From Oscillospiraceae bacterium (GTDB taxonomy: Bacteria; Bacillota; Clostridia; Oscillospirales; CAG-272), in assembly GCA_015064025.1 (NCBI GenBank), contig SVSZ01000015.1, positions 1 to 32,402 on the forward strand: a DNA stretch of 32,402 bases, in the 5' to 3' direction. The number at the start of each line of letters is the position of its first letter. Position 1 is the stretch's first letter. Shown piece after piece: positions 16,156 to 23,784 of this stretch. The notes under the pieces were generated by a model. It did no database searches. It was not told where the DNA came from and saw only the letters and a list, made by a program, of their open reading frames with translations. Made by a program: the position numbers and the translations under genes.

Positions 16156-16371
16156 ATGATAATGGATCGTATTGCACTGATTCTGACGATCATCGGCGCA
16201 CTCAACTGGGGAAGCATCGGACTTTTTCAGTTTGATATCGTCGCATGGATCTGCGGCGGACAGTCCTCTCTGCTCAGCCGTGTGATCTATACGGTGGTGG
16301 CTCTCGCGGGAATCTGGTGTATCTCCCTTGTATTTCGTGCAAGAGAGAGCTTTGACAAGATCGAAGATTAA
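16156..16371 (+). CDS. DUF378-family small membrane protein
   Basis: A 71-residue protein with two membrane segments, IALILTIIGALNWGSIGLF (about 6-24) and VIYTVVALAGIWCISLVF (about 43-60), linked by a short loop and ending in a charged tail. The LNWGSIGLFQFDIV motif is the hallmark of the DUF378 (YuzA-like) family, whose function is unknown. The ATG at 16156 has GGAG 8 nt upstream. The preceding 147 nt after recG contain a 6-bp hairpin (16093-16107, GTCGGA/TCCGAC) but no convincing promoter. A strong terminator follows. Nothing nearby suggests a partner. Confidence 0.85.
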   Translation: MIMDRIALILTIIGALNWGSIGLFQFDIVAWICGGQSSLLSRVIYTVVALAGIWCISLVFRARESFDKIED

Positions 16372-16378
16372 CAAAATA

Positions 16379-16427
16379 GGGGGTGTCTCAAATGCGTTCT
16401 GCATTTGGTCGACACCCCCGTGCTTTT
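16379..16427. terminator. Terminator between DUF378 gene and histidine kinase gene
   Basis: Long hairpin: GGGGGTGTC (16379-16387) pairs with GACACCCCC (16411-16419), with an inner AAATGC/GCATTT stem. T5 follows at 16423-16427 on the plus strand. It probably also ends the minus-strand two-component operon, although the T-rich stretch on that side is poorer. Confidence 0.85.
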
Positions 16428-16462
16428 TGAAAGGGACATTCTCTAATAAGTCAGCTCTGTTT

Positions 16463-17620
16463 TTATTCACCCTGTAATTCTCCCGTCACACACTCGATCT
16501 TTTTTTCTCGCGGGAGCGTCACGGTGAAGCGGCTTCCCTGCCCTGTCTCACTTTCCACGTCGATCTCACCGCCGCACAAAAGAGCCGCTCTTTGCGCCAT
16601 GGTAAGTCCGATCCCGTAGCCCGTATGGTGGTGGGAGGGATCCCCCTGATAAAATTTTTCAAAAATATGATTTTTCACTTCCTCGCTCATCCCCACGCCG
16701 CTGTCCTCAAACGAAACGGTGATATGCGTCTCGTCAAATTTCAGCACCACGCGTACAGTCCCACCGTCGGGAGTGAATTTGATCGCATTGGAAAGCAGAT
16801 TTTTCCAGATGTGCTCCAGAAGCTCCTCGCTTGAATAGACCGTGACCTCCTCAAGCTCCGGGATGATCTCAATGTTCTTTTCCGACCACATGCTCTCATA
16901 GAGAAGGATGCACCGTCTGATCTGCTCATCCAGATAAAATTCGGTTCGATCCGAAAGGATCTGCTGATTTTCCAGCTTGGATAGCTCTAAAATACTGGTG
17001 GAAAGACGCGCCAGACGGTCGGATTCCTCGGCAATGATCTGTGCGTATTCCCGTCGCTCCTCATCGGAGAGATCCTCTCTTTGCAATTGTCTTGCAAAGC
17101 CGCGGATGGAAACGATGGGTGTCTTGAACTCATGCGAAAAATTGTTGATAAAATCGTTACGGAAAAGCTCGATCCCGTCCAGCTCCCGCACCATCTCGTT
17201 AAAGCTCTCCTCAAGCTCCTCCATCTCGGTGTGAAGAGACGCGGAAAGCTCCTCCGCTCTACGCTTTTTTTTCGTCTTGATCTGCACCTTGAAGTTTCCC
17301 CGCTTGACCTCCTTCGTGGCATTGATCAGTCGCTTGATCGGGCGCAGATAATACGTACCGAAGCCGTTGGCAAGAAAGGTTCCGATGATGGTACACACAC
17401 CGAGCAGCAAAAGGATAAAGAAGGAGGGATTGAAGGTAAGGAGAAGCAAAAGCGGAGAAAAACCGAGTGCCATATTGATCAGGAGAAACAGTCCCAGCGT
17501 CAGAATACAGGAAAACAGCATCACGGCAAAAACGAAGAACGTCAAATGCCAACGAAGCGTTTGAAAGCGCCGGATGCGTTTCGGGGGCCTTTCTCTCTTT
17601 TCTTTATTCCTCTTACTCAT
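16463..17620 (-). CDS. Sensor histidine kinase
   Basis: A 385-residue membrane sensor kinase. It has a basic N-terminus, two transmembrane segments (about 25-50 and 65-88) with almost no extracellular loop, then a HAMP linker and coiled stretch (about 89-150). The dimerisation domain has phospho-acceptor His163 in NFSHEFKTP. The ATPase domain has the N box (LLSNAIKF), G1 DSGVGM (306-311), F box FEKFY and G2 GYGIGL. The tiny extracytoplasmic part suggests it senses membrane or envelope state rather than a free ligand, as in intramembrane-sensing kinases; this is inferred. The ATG overlaps the stop of the response regulator gene (ATGA), so the two are translationally coupled. No transporter target lies next to it. 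Confidence 0.93.
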   Translation of the reverse strand: MSKRNKEKRERPPKRIRRFQTLRWHLTFFVFAVMLFSCILTLGLFLLINMALGFSPLLLLLTFNPSFFILLLLGVCTIIGTFLANGFGTYYLRPIKRLINATKEVKRGNFKVQIKTKKKRRAEELSASLHTEMEELEESFNEMVRELDGIELFRNDFINNFSHEFKTPIVSIRGFARQLQREDLSDEERREYAQIIAEESDRLARLSTSILELSKLENQQILSDRTEFYLDEQIRRCILLYESMWSEKNIEIIPELEEVTVYSSEELLEHIWKNLLSNAIKFTPDGGTVRVVLKFDETHITVSFEDSGVGMSEEVKNHIFEKFYQGDPSHHHTGYGIGLTMAQRAALLCGGEIDVESETGQGSRFTVTLPREKKIECVTGELQGE

Positions 17621-18291
17621 TTTGAGACGACCGCCTTGTATCCAAGACCGCGTACGGTCACAATATCAAAGTCGGGATTTTCACGGAAGCGCTCGCGAAG
17701 TCTGCTGACGTGAACATCAACGGTCCGCTCGTCGCTCTCGCTGTCCATGTCCCAGATCTCGTCCATGAGCTGACGACGCGTGTAGATCTTGTTGGGATAA
17801 GAAAGAAGCTTGAAGAGCAAAAGAAATTCCTTCTGCGGCAGCTCCACAAATCCCGATGACGTCTCTACGGCAAAGGCATCGTAATAAAGCGTGGTTTTTC
17901 CGACCGTCAGCTTTTTCTCCCCCGCGATCTGCGAGCGGCGAAGAAGCGCCGCGATGCGAAGGATCATTTCCTCCTCGTCAACGGGCTTGACCATATAATC
18001 GTCGGCACCGATGATGAAGCCGCGCTTCTTATCATCCTGCGTTTCTCTTGCCGTCACCATTAGGATCGGAATGTTATTTCCGGAAGTGCGCAGAGCGTTT
18101 GTAAACTCATATCCGTCCATGCGTGGCATCATCACGTCAAGGATGATGAGATCGATGTGCTTGTGATCCAAAATATCAAGCGCCTCCACACCGTCGGCAG
18201 CACATACAGGCTCATAACCGTAGCGGGTCAGAACGGCAGCCATCAGCCGTCTTGCGTTTTTATCGTCCTCAGCAATCAGAATACGAAACAT
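17617..18291 (-). CDS. OmpR/PhoB-family response regulator
   Basis: A 224-residue transcription regulator. The receiver domain has the acidic pocket AEDD (7-10), phospho-acceptor Asp52 in ILDVMMPRMDG, Thr80 and Lys102 in MVKPVDEEEM. The C-terminal winged helix includes LPQKEFLLLFKLLSYPNKIY, RRQLMDEIWD and the recognition helix DERTVDVHVSRLRERF. I chose the ATG at 18291, preceded by AGGA at 9 nt; the upstream in-frame extension is hydrophobic and atypical. It is the first gene of a two-gene operon with its kinase. Its targets cannot be read from this window. Confidence 0.94.
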   Translation of the reverse strand: MFRILIAEDDKNARRLMAAVLTRYGYEPVCAADGVEALDILDHKHIDLIILDVMMPRMDGYEFTNALRTSGNNIPILMVTARETQDDKKRGFIIGADDYMVKPVDEEEMILRIAALLRRSQIAGEKKLTVGKTTLYYDAFAVETSSGFVELPQKEFLLLFKLLSYPNKIYTRRQLMDEIWDMDSESDERTVDVHVSRLRERFRENPDFDIVTVRGLGYKAVVSK

Positions 18292-18370
18292 GTCATCACA
18301 TCCTTTCCCCACTATCATACACCCAAAATATGAACTGAATTTCAACAAATGAAAAAAAAGGAAAAAGAAA

Positions 18371-18399
18371 TGACGGGGTCCTATCAAAAGCCCCCGTCA
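18371..18399 (-). terminator. Terminator of the glycyl radical enzyme operon
   Basis: TGACGGGG (18371-18378) pairs with CCCCGTCA (18392-18399), loop 13 nt. On the minus strand it runs into T-rich sequence (TTTCTTTTTCC then T8). It lies before the response regulator promoter region, for which I see no consensus promoter. Confidence 0.8.
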
Positions 18400-18424
18400 C
18401 AACCTTATTCCGTTACATCAAGGA

Positions 18425-18604
18425 TCACTGTAACGCTTCACGCGCTCTTTCCTTGTCATGCTTACGATTTTTGGTGCTTCTTGCTTCCAAAATACAGAGC
18501 AAAGACGCGCGCGGTCTCTTTTTTGATCAGTTTTGCGTCCTGTCGAATGCTCCTTCAGCGATCCACTCTCCGTTCCCGTCAACGATATACGTACAAAATT
18601 CCAT
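18425..18604 (-). pseudogene. Small gene after the activase, apparently frameshifted
   Basis: An ATG at 18604, 19 nt after the activase stop, has a strong site (AGAAGGAG, spacing 5) and reads MEFCTYIVDGNGEWIAEGAF, then DRTQN and a TGA ending at 18527. The reading does not seem to end there. In a second frame the sequence continues DAKLIKKETARVFALYFGSK, then KHQKS and a stop at 18462. Back in the first frame the tail reads NRKHDKERAREALQ and stops at 18425. One shift near GACAGGAC and one near the A5 run would give a single product of about 59 residues with a basic tail. I do not recognise the family. It could be a pseudogene, an assembly error, or a genuine 25-residue peptide. Confidence 0.35.
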
Positions 18605-18623
18605 GGTTTCTCCTTCTATGGGG

Positions 18624-19451
18624 TTATTTTTTTCTGAGCCTTACGTTTTCAAAGACGGAAAGCTCGGGTATACGGCCGTCAGCCTTCTCCGAAGGACCCG
18701 TATAGGTGCGGTGAACGGATGCATATTTTGCCCCCGCCAGCGGATTGTATGGCAACAGCTCCACGGGAGAATTTCCCGCAAAGGCAGCGATGGACGACAA
18801 ATTCTCCTCGGTATCCGTGATCCCGGGAATCAGCGGTGTGCGGAACACAAACGGAATTCCGCTCTCTTTGAGCCATCGCGCATTTTCGAGAATACTTTGA
18901 TTGGAAACGCCCGTATAGCGGCGGTGTGCCTCCTCATCCATAAGCTTAAGATCCATCATGACAAAATCGCAAAGCGAGATCACGCGCACAAAATCGGCAT
19001 GCGGCGCATATCCGCTCGTTTCGATGGCAAGATGAAGCCTTCCCTTCAACAGCGACAGCAGTGCCGTACAAAAATCCGCCTGCAGGAGCGGCTCTCCACC
19101 GGAGAGGGTCACGCCGCCGCCCGTGGCGTCCAGAAATGCTTTTTGGGAAAGCAGTCTTTCGGCAAGCTCCTCCGCTTCATAATATCTTCCCACTTCTCGC
19201 AAAAGGTTTTGCGGACAGATGTGAAGACAGCGCCCATATCCCCGACATTCCTCATGCTCACAGGGAACACGGCAAAGACCGCAGGAGAGACATCCCTCCC
19301 GCCGCTCGTAAAGCTCGGGAGAAGGCAAAAGCCCCTCGGGATTGTGGCACCATATGCAACGGAGGGGACATCCCTTGAAGAACACCGTCTCGCGGATCCC
19401 CTCTCCGTCGTTGACGGAAAACTGCTTGATGTCAAATATGAGCCCCTTCAT
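18624..19451 (-). CDS. Glycyl radical enzyme activating enzyme (radical SAM)
   Basis: A 275-residue activase that abstracts hydrogen from the backbone glycine of its partner enzyme. The radical SAM cluster motif is Cys28-x3-Cys32-x2-Cys35 in FKGCPLRCIWCHNPEG. A ferredoxin-like insert follows: Cys54, Cys57, Cys60, Cys64, then a second group with only Cys69, Cys75 and Cys79. Such an insert is characteristic of activases of eliminase-type glycyl radical enzymes rather than classical pyruvate formate-lyase activase. Further motifs are GGGVTLSGGEPLLQ, AIETSGY and DLKLMD. The ATG at 19451 is one base after the stop of the enzyme gene, and the AGGAG serving it lies within the end of that gene. The pairing with 19453-21438 is therefore firm; the reaction is not. 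Confidence 0.9.
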   Translation of the reverse strand: MKGLIFDIKQFSVNDGEGIRETVFFKGCPLRCIWCHNPEGLLPSPELYERREGCLSCGLCRVPCEHEECRGYGRCLHICPQNLLREVGRYYEAEELAERLLSQKAFLDATGGGVTLSGGEPLLQADFCTALLSLLKGRLHLAIETSGYAPHADFVRVISLCDFVMMDLKLMDEEAHRRYTGVSNQSILENARWLKESGIPFVFRTPLIPGITDTEENLSSIAAFAGNSPVELLPYNPLAGAKYASVHRTYTGPSEKADGRIPELSVFENVRLRKK

Positions 19452-19452
19452 A

Positions 19453-21438
19453 TCAAAGCGAATACTCCTGTCGCGCGATCACATGATCCTGGAAGGGCTT
19501 ATCAAGCTCGACAAAATACGCAGACCATCCCCAGATACGTACCACCAATTGGCGATAGGCATCGGGATCCCTCTGTGCCTCCCTCATCCTTTCGGGATTG
19601 ACCGCATTGAGCTGGAGCTGATGGCCTCGGCGTGAAATGAAATACTTGATCAACATCGCAAGCTTGCGGATACTATCCTCCTCGGAGAACATCGAAGAGG
19701 CAAATTCCAGTGTGAGAGGACCTCCGTTGAGCGTTTTTTCCATGTCTGCGGCGGTAAAATGCTCCACCACAGTCACAGGTCCCTCTGTTTTTGCAAACAG
19801 CGAGGGAGAGAAATTCGTCCCGAAGGGCTCACCGTTGCGGCGTCCGTCCGCTGTCGCACCGAGCTCTGCTGCATGCCATAGATAAAACATTGCCGTTCCC
19901 GTGCCCGCGCGCCAATGACCGCCCAGGCAATTGGTCCTTCCCGACAAAGCTTCCGAAAAGGCGTCCAGCACGCGCACCGACATATCCGCCGCACTCTCAC
20001 CGCCCTCGCAGCCCATCTTGGGAGACTCGTAGCGAAGCTTGTGAAGAAGTACGGGATCGTTTTCAAAATTATGGTCCATCGCGTCGATCAATTGAGAAAC
20101 ACTCAGCGTCTTCTCATCGTATACGTGCTTTTTGATCGCTGCCAGAGCATCGGCAGCAGATGCAACGCCACAGCCGTGCACACCGAAATTCCGGTACTTC
20201 CTACCCTTCCGCAACAGATCCATAAAGGGAGATGGAACGAAATACACGTCGTGGATATTTTCTCCGATGCGGTCACATTCGGCACGGATCTCCTTTTTCA
20301 CCTCAGCGAAAAAGCTTTCGAAATCCGCGCATGCGGCACCGTGAGCACGCAGCGTCTTATCCACCGCCAGCGGAAGATTGAGCGCACCGATGTTGGCAAT
20401 GTCGTCGCCCACACCCGGGATGATGAATTCCCAGCACGCCGCCACCACGTAATTGACGGCATCCTCACGGGCGTATCCCATTTTCTCAAGTCCCTCGATC
20501 ACCACGTCGTCGTTGGAGTACTGCGGGAACCCAAGCCCTGCTTTGGTCAATCGGCTGCCCGCCTCATACACCTCAAGAGGGGTATTTTTATTGACGCGCA
20601 AATTGATCTTCGGGTCGATCAGCTTCAATTCGCCGCTGGCAAGGAGACAAAGCTCGGACAGCTCGTTATAGCAATCGTTTCCGTCGATATCGGTACCGCC
20701 AAGCACCATGCTCTGACCGTTGTCGCCCTGCTGTTGACCGAAATACATATCACTGTCCTTGTTGAAGGAAAGGAAAAAGTCGCAAAGAAGATCGAACGCC
20801 TCCTCCTTGGTATATACACCCGCGTCACGGTCCTTTTTGTAATAGGGATAGATGTACTGATCAAAACGGCCGACGGTGTTGTGATAGTCGCCCTCCAGCC
20901 ACAGAGAAAAATGCAGAATGCGGAAAAATTGAAGCGCCTCGCGGAAATTGCGCGCGCCCTTGCGCGGCACACGGGAAAGCACCATAGCAACGTCCTCGCG
21001 CCCCATGCGCTCCGCCTCCTCTCTGTAGCGGTCGCAAAGAGCAGCGATCGCATCCATCATACGGCGCTGATGCGCGTCGGCGTCCCCGTATCTCGCGTCA
21101 AACCCGTCGCGGATCATGCCCTCGTAATCGGGGGAAAGATTGGAAACGTAGCCCGATTCATGCACGTAGTGCTCCGCACGGATCTTCTTCCATTCCTCTT
21201 CGGTAAAAATATCCCCGATCTCGGAAACGGAACGCGTCAGCACGATCTGCTCATCGGGCAAAATGCGTGGAAGCTCCATCGCGGTCACACGCTCAAAGCG
21301 GCGGCACATACGCTCTGCGGGATCCAGCCCAAGGGCTGAGAATTCCGCAGAGAAATCGATTCCGCACGGCGTCCGCAGAGATCGGTGCGTGCGGTCGATC
21401 ACGTAATAATCGTATAAGCTTTTCAGTTGCGGCTTCAT
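19453..21438 (-). CDS. Glycyl radical enzyme, PFL-like, substrate unknown
   Basis: A 661-residue anaerobic radical enzyme, shorter than most characterised members (roughly 750-850). The C-terminal radical site is RIWGWSAYF with radical Gly637, followed by VELDKPFQDHVIARQEYSL. The thiyl residue is Cys335 in YVVAACWEFIIPG, giving Cys-Trp-Glu. Glu337 occupies the place of the catalytic base in the Cys-Val-Glu motif of choline lyase, glycerol/propanediol dehydratases and isethionate lyase. This suggests elimination or dehydration chemistry rather than pyruvate cleavage. Other conserved-looking blocks are GDNGQSMVLGG, DPKINLRVNKNTP, GFPQYSNDDV and GHWRAGTGTAMFYLW. The ATG at 21438 has GGAGG about 8 nt upstream. 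No microcompartment or aldehyde dehydrogenase gene is nearby, so the substrate cannot be named. Confidence 0.88.
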   Translation of the reverse strand: MKPQLKSLYDYYVIDRTHRSLRTPCGIDFSAEFSALGLDPAERMCRRFERVTAMELPRILPDEQIVLTRSVSEIGDIFTEEEWKKIRAEHYVHESGYVSNLSPDYEGMIRDGFDARYGDADAHQRRMMDAIAALCDRYREEAERMGREDVAMVLSRVPRKGARNFREALQFFRILHFSLWLEGDYHNTVGRFDQYIYPYYKKDRDAGVYTKEEAFDLLCDFFLSFNKDSDMYFGQQQGDNGQSMVLGGTDIDGNDCYNELSELCLLASGELKLIDPKINLRVNKNTPLEVYEAGSRLTKAGLGFPQYSNDDVVIEGLEKMGYAREDAVNYVVAACWEFIIPGVGDDIANIGALNLPLAVDKTLRAHGAACADFESFFAEVKKEIRAECDRIGENIHDVYFVPSPFMDLLRKGRKYRNFGVHGCGVASAADALAAIKKHVYDEKTLSVSQLIDAMDHNFENDPVLLHKLRYESPKMGCEGGESAADMSVRVLDAFSEALSGRTNCLGGHWRAGTGTAMFYLWHAAELGATADGRRNGEPFGTNFSPSLFAKTEGPVTVVEHFTAADMEKTLNGGPLTLEFASSMFSEEDSIRKLAMLIKYFISRRGHQLQLNAVNPERMREAQRDPDAYRQLVVRIWGWSAYFVELDKPFQDHVIARQEYSL

Positions 21439-21480
21439 AAAGAGCCCTCCTTACCATAGGTAAATAAATCTGTCAATTCA

Positions 21481-21508
21481 ATTATAGCATATCCTCGGTA
21501 TTTGTCAA
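21481..21508 (-). promoter_or_regulatory. Promoter of the glycyl radical enzyme operon
   Basis: On the minus strand TTGACA (21503-21508) and TATAAT (21481-21486) are spaced by 16 nt, about 43 nt before the start codon. Confidence 0.8.
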
Positions 21509-21662
21509 GAAAAAAATACACTCCGCGAGGTGATCACACCATGAAACAAACATGTGTGCTCGCACAGACATTTTTGTAAATCCGTCAATGAAGCGGGCGC
21601 ACGGCGTTGCTCACATTATACCGCAGAAAAACGGCAAAAACAAGTTCATCATTTTACCTGTC
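21509..21662. other. Intergenic stretch with nothing recognised
   Basis: This is part of the 577-nt gene-free region 21439-22015. The rest of that region holds a promoter, the inverted-repeat element and a terminator. Here I see only a 12-codon plus-strand frame (ATG at 21541 after GAGGTG) that looks accidental. Confidence 0.4.
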
Positions 21663-21946
21663 GATAACCAAACGGGACTCGAACCCATGAGCCTCTCGAC
21701 GGTCAATTTCCGCGCCTTTTTGCGTGACTCGGTTTGAAAAGTCCGCACTTTCCTGCACCTCGTCCCACAAAAATTCATCGAAAATTGATTCGCCGAGAGG
21801 TGCGAAGGCAGTTTTGAGAGAGCAAACGGTTCGGAGGAACAAGGAAAAAAGGCGAAGCAATATAAGATATTGCGAGTCTTTTTGACGCAGTTAATCCAAG
21901 TGTTTGCCTCTCAAAACCTCGTTGGTTCGAATCCCGTTTGGTTATC
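21663..21946. mobile_element. 284-bp MITE-like element with tRNA-like ends
   Basis: The ends are 23-nt inverted repeats (21663-21685 and 21924-21946) differing at one position. Each contains the tRNA T-arm signature GGTTCGANTCC followed by CGTTTGGTTATC, as in a tRNA 3' half read toward the outside. Inside, GTTTTGAGAGAGCAAAC (21811-21827) pairs with 21902-21917 apart from one extra base, around a small hairpin GCAATAT/ATATTGC near 21865-21885. No 5' tRNA half or full cloverleaf is present on either strand. A 68-codon minus-strand frame (21654-21860, TTG start) spans much of the element but has no evident function. It could be a non-autonomous mobile repeat or a remnant of integration at tRNA genes. 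There is no transposase. Confidence 0.5.
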
Positions 21947-21965
21947 CGTTTTTTACTCATACGGT

Positions 21966-22014
21966 CCATCATCAAAAAAACGCTCGGTGCGCACCGAGCG
22001 TTTTTTGATGATGG
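21966..22014. terminator. Terminator of the acyl-CoA synthetase gene
   Basis: Very long hairpin: the core stem CGCTCGGTGC/GCACCGAGCG (21981-22000) is extended by A6-7/T6 and CCATCATC/GATGATGG to 21966-22014. It lies directly after the minus-strand stop at 22016 and is symmetrical enough to work in both directions. Confidence 0.93.
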
Positions 22015-22015
22015 A

Positions 22016-23716
22016 TCAATCTATCGACATATCCATCTTGAATCTCATGATCTTACGAAGCGTGTTCTTCGGGAATTCCTCGTCACGCACCTTGAGAATA
22101 CCGATCTTCTTGTAGGGGACCGCAGTCTTGTTGTACTCGTCAACGTATGCCTGCAGATGCGCCTTGATATCCTCGATCCCGTTCTTCTCAATGAAGTCCT
22201 TATCGGGATAGATCTCAGCAACGATGGCGTTGTGCTCCATGCCTCTGCGGCTCTGGCCCTCGTAAACGATGACGTCGATCACACCGGGAACTGCCACAAG
22301 CTCGTTCTCGATCTCCTCGGGATATACGTTTTTACCGTTGGAAAGAATGATAAGGTTCTTCTTTCTTCCCGTGATATAAAGGATGTTATCCTTGGTAAGC
22401 TTACCGTAGTCGCCCGTTTTGAAAAAGCCGTCGGCGTCCATAGCTTCCTCGGTGGTCTTCTCATCCTTGTAGTATCCGAGCATCACGTTGGGACCCGTGA
22501 CCCAGATCTCACCCTCGCCGTCCTCGTTGGGGTTATCGATCTTAACGTGATCAATATCAAGCACCGTACCGACACTGCCCTCGACAGCGTGGCGACTTCT
22601 GTTGACCGCAATGATGGGCGCGCACTCGGTGATACCGTAGCCGTTGAGCGTGGTGATACCGATGGCTTCAAAGAAGTGAATGATCTCGGGATTGATGGGA
22701 GCGCCGCCCGAAATGATCATCTTGATCTCGCCGCCGAATGCCGCACGGATCTCCGCGAAGAGCTTCTTGCGAATGTCCACACCCGTTTTGCGAAGTCCGT
22801 TGCTGATCTTGATCATACGGCGCACAAGCTTCTCCTTACCCTTTTCCTTCAGAGTCGCCTGAATACGGCGGTAGAAGGTTTCAAGATACAAGGGAACCAA
22901 CACCAGATGCTCCGGCTTTTGCTCCTTGAGCTCCTTAACAACGTAACGAAGACCTGCGGAGAGATAGACCTCGCAGCCGATCATCACGTGACCGATGAGC
23001 ATAACGGAGGATCCGAAGGTGTGGTGAGGCGGCAGAACGCTGACCGTCTTCTTACCGAAATCAATATAGGGAATGATGGAGGACAGATCGGACAAAAATG
23101 CGTTCTGCGAAAGCATAACACCCTTGCCCTTCCCCGTGGTCCCCGAGGTAAACACCAAAAGTGCGAGCACGTGGGGATCGATGGGAGCATTGAAGTACGC
23201 GTCGGGATTCTCCGCAAATTTCGCACGCCCGCGCTCGATAAGAGACAAAAGACTGTTGTCATCCTCTCCCGCACCGAGATAAACGATGGGAGCCATAAGC
23301 TTTACCTTCCCCGCGATCACGTCTGCCTTTTCCTTGATGTCCGCATCGCAAATGAGGAAAACCGCATCGGATTTTTCGACGGTATCGGCAAGATCGACGG
23401 CAAGCCACTCGCGATCCAGAGGAACAAGCACTGCACCGATAGAGAGCGTTGCGTAATAGGTAACCGCCCACTCGTAAGAAGATTTACCGATCAGCGCGCA
23501 GTGCTTTCCGGCACAGCCCATGGAAAGGAGCTCGCATGCCAAAGCACGCACGTCGTCGCGCAATTCGAAAAAGCTCTTCTTGACAAGAGAATCCTCCTTG
23601 GTGGGTTTTGTGCGGAAGGAGAAGGCGGTTGCCTCCCCGTAGGTATCTGCCGCCCATTCGACAAGCTCGCGCACGTTGGTAAAATCTTTTCTTTCATGCA
23701 GCATTTCGTTTTTCAT
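22016..23716 (-). CDS. AMP-binding long-chain acyl-CoA synthetase-like protein
   Basis: A 566-residue ANL-superfamily enzyme that should adenylate a carboxylic acid, most likely a fatty acid, and pass it to CoA or a carrier protein. The phosphate loop is VFTSGTTGKGKGVMLSQ. Next come GYGITECAP, the ribose-binding TGDYGKL, the hinge TGRKKNLIILSNGKNVYPEE and the C-terminal catalytic lysine in FPKNTLRKIMRF. All core motifs are intact. The ATG at 23716 has AGGA 11 nt upstream; a second in-frame ATG four codons on is possible. It follows a TetR gene 68 nt away with no terminator on this strand, so both likely form one regulated operon. The acid substrate and acceptor are not readable from the sequence; acyl-ACP synthetase activity is an alternative. 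Confidence 0.88.
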   Translation of the reverse strand: MKNEMLHERKDFTNVRELVEWAADTYGEATAFSFRTKPTKEDSLVKKSFFELRDDVRALACELLSMGCAGKHCALIGKSSYEWAVTYYATLSIGAVLVPLDREWLAVDLADTVEKSDAVFLICDADIKEKADVIAGKVKLMAPIVYLGAGEDDNSLLSLIERGRAKFAENPDAYFNAPIDPHVLALLVFTSGTTGKGKGVMLSQNAFLSDLSSIIPYIDFGKKTVSVLPPHHTFGSSVMLIGHVMIGCEVYLSAGLRYVVKELKEQKPEHLVLVPLYLETFYRRIQATLKEKGKEKLVRRMIKISNGLRKTGVDIRKKLFAEIRAAFGGEIKMIISGGAPINPEIIHFFEAIGITTLNGYGITECAPIIAVNRSRHAVEGSVGTVLDIDHVKIDNPNEDGEGEIWVTGPNVMLGYYKDEKTTEEAMDADGFFKTGDYGKLTKDNILYITGRKKNLIILSNGKNVYPEEIENELVAVPGVIDVIVYEGQSRRGMEHNAIVAEIYPDKDFIEKNGIEDIKAHLQAYVDEYNKTAVPYKKIGILKVRDEEFPKNTLRKIMRFKMDMSID

Positions 23717-23784
23717 AATTCAAATCATCCTTTCACGTTTGCGTTTATGTGCCGGGATCTTTTTTTTGCGCAGTCTGCGCGAGG

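Noticed and set aside
21541-21579. A 12-codon plus-strand peptide with a GAGGTG site before it.
   Set aside because: Too short, no plausible promoter or downstream gene in the same direction, no family.
21660-21946. A pair of true tRNA genes in opposite orientation.
   Set aside because: Only the T-arm and acceptor-like 3' parts are present. No matching 5' acceptor strand, D-arm or anticodon arm can be placed at the right distance on either strand.
23760-23784. GC-rich hairpin between the TetR and acyl-CoA synthetase genes as a terminator.
   Set aside because: The T8 run is on the plus-strand side; on the transcribed minus strand the hairpin is followed by A8, so it should not stop the operon.
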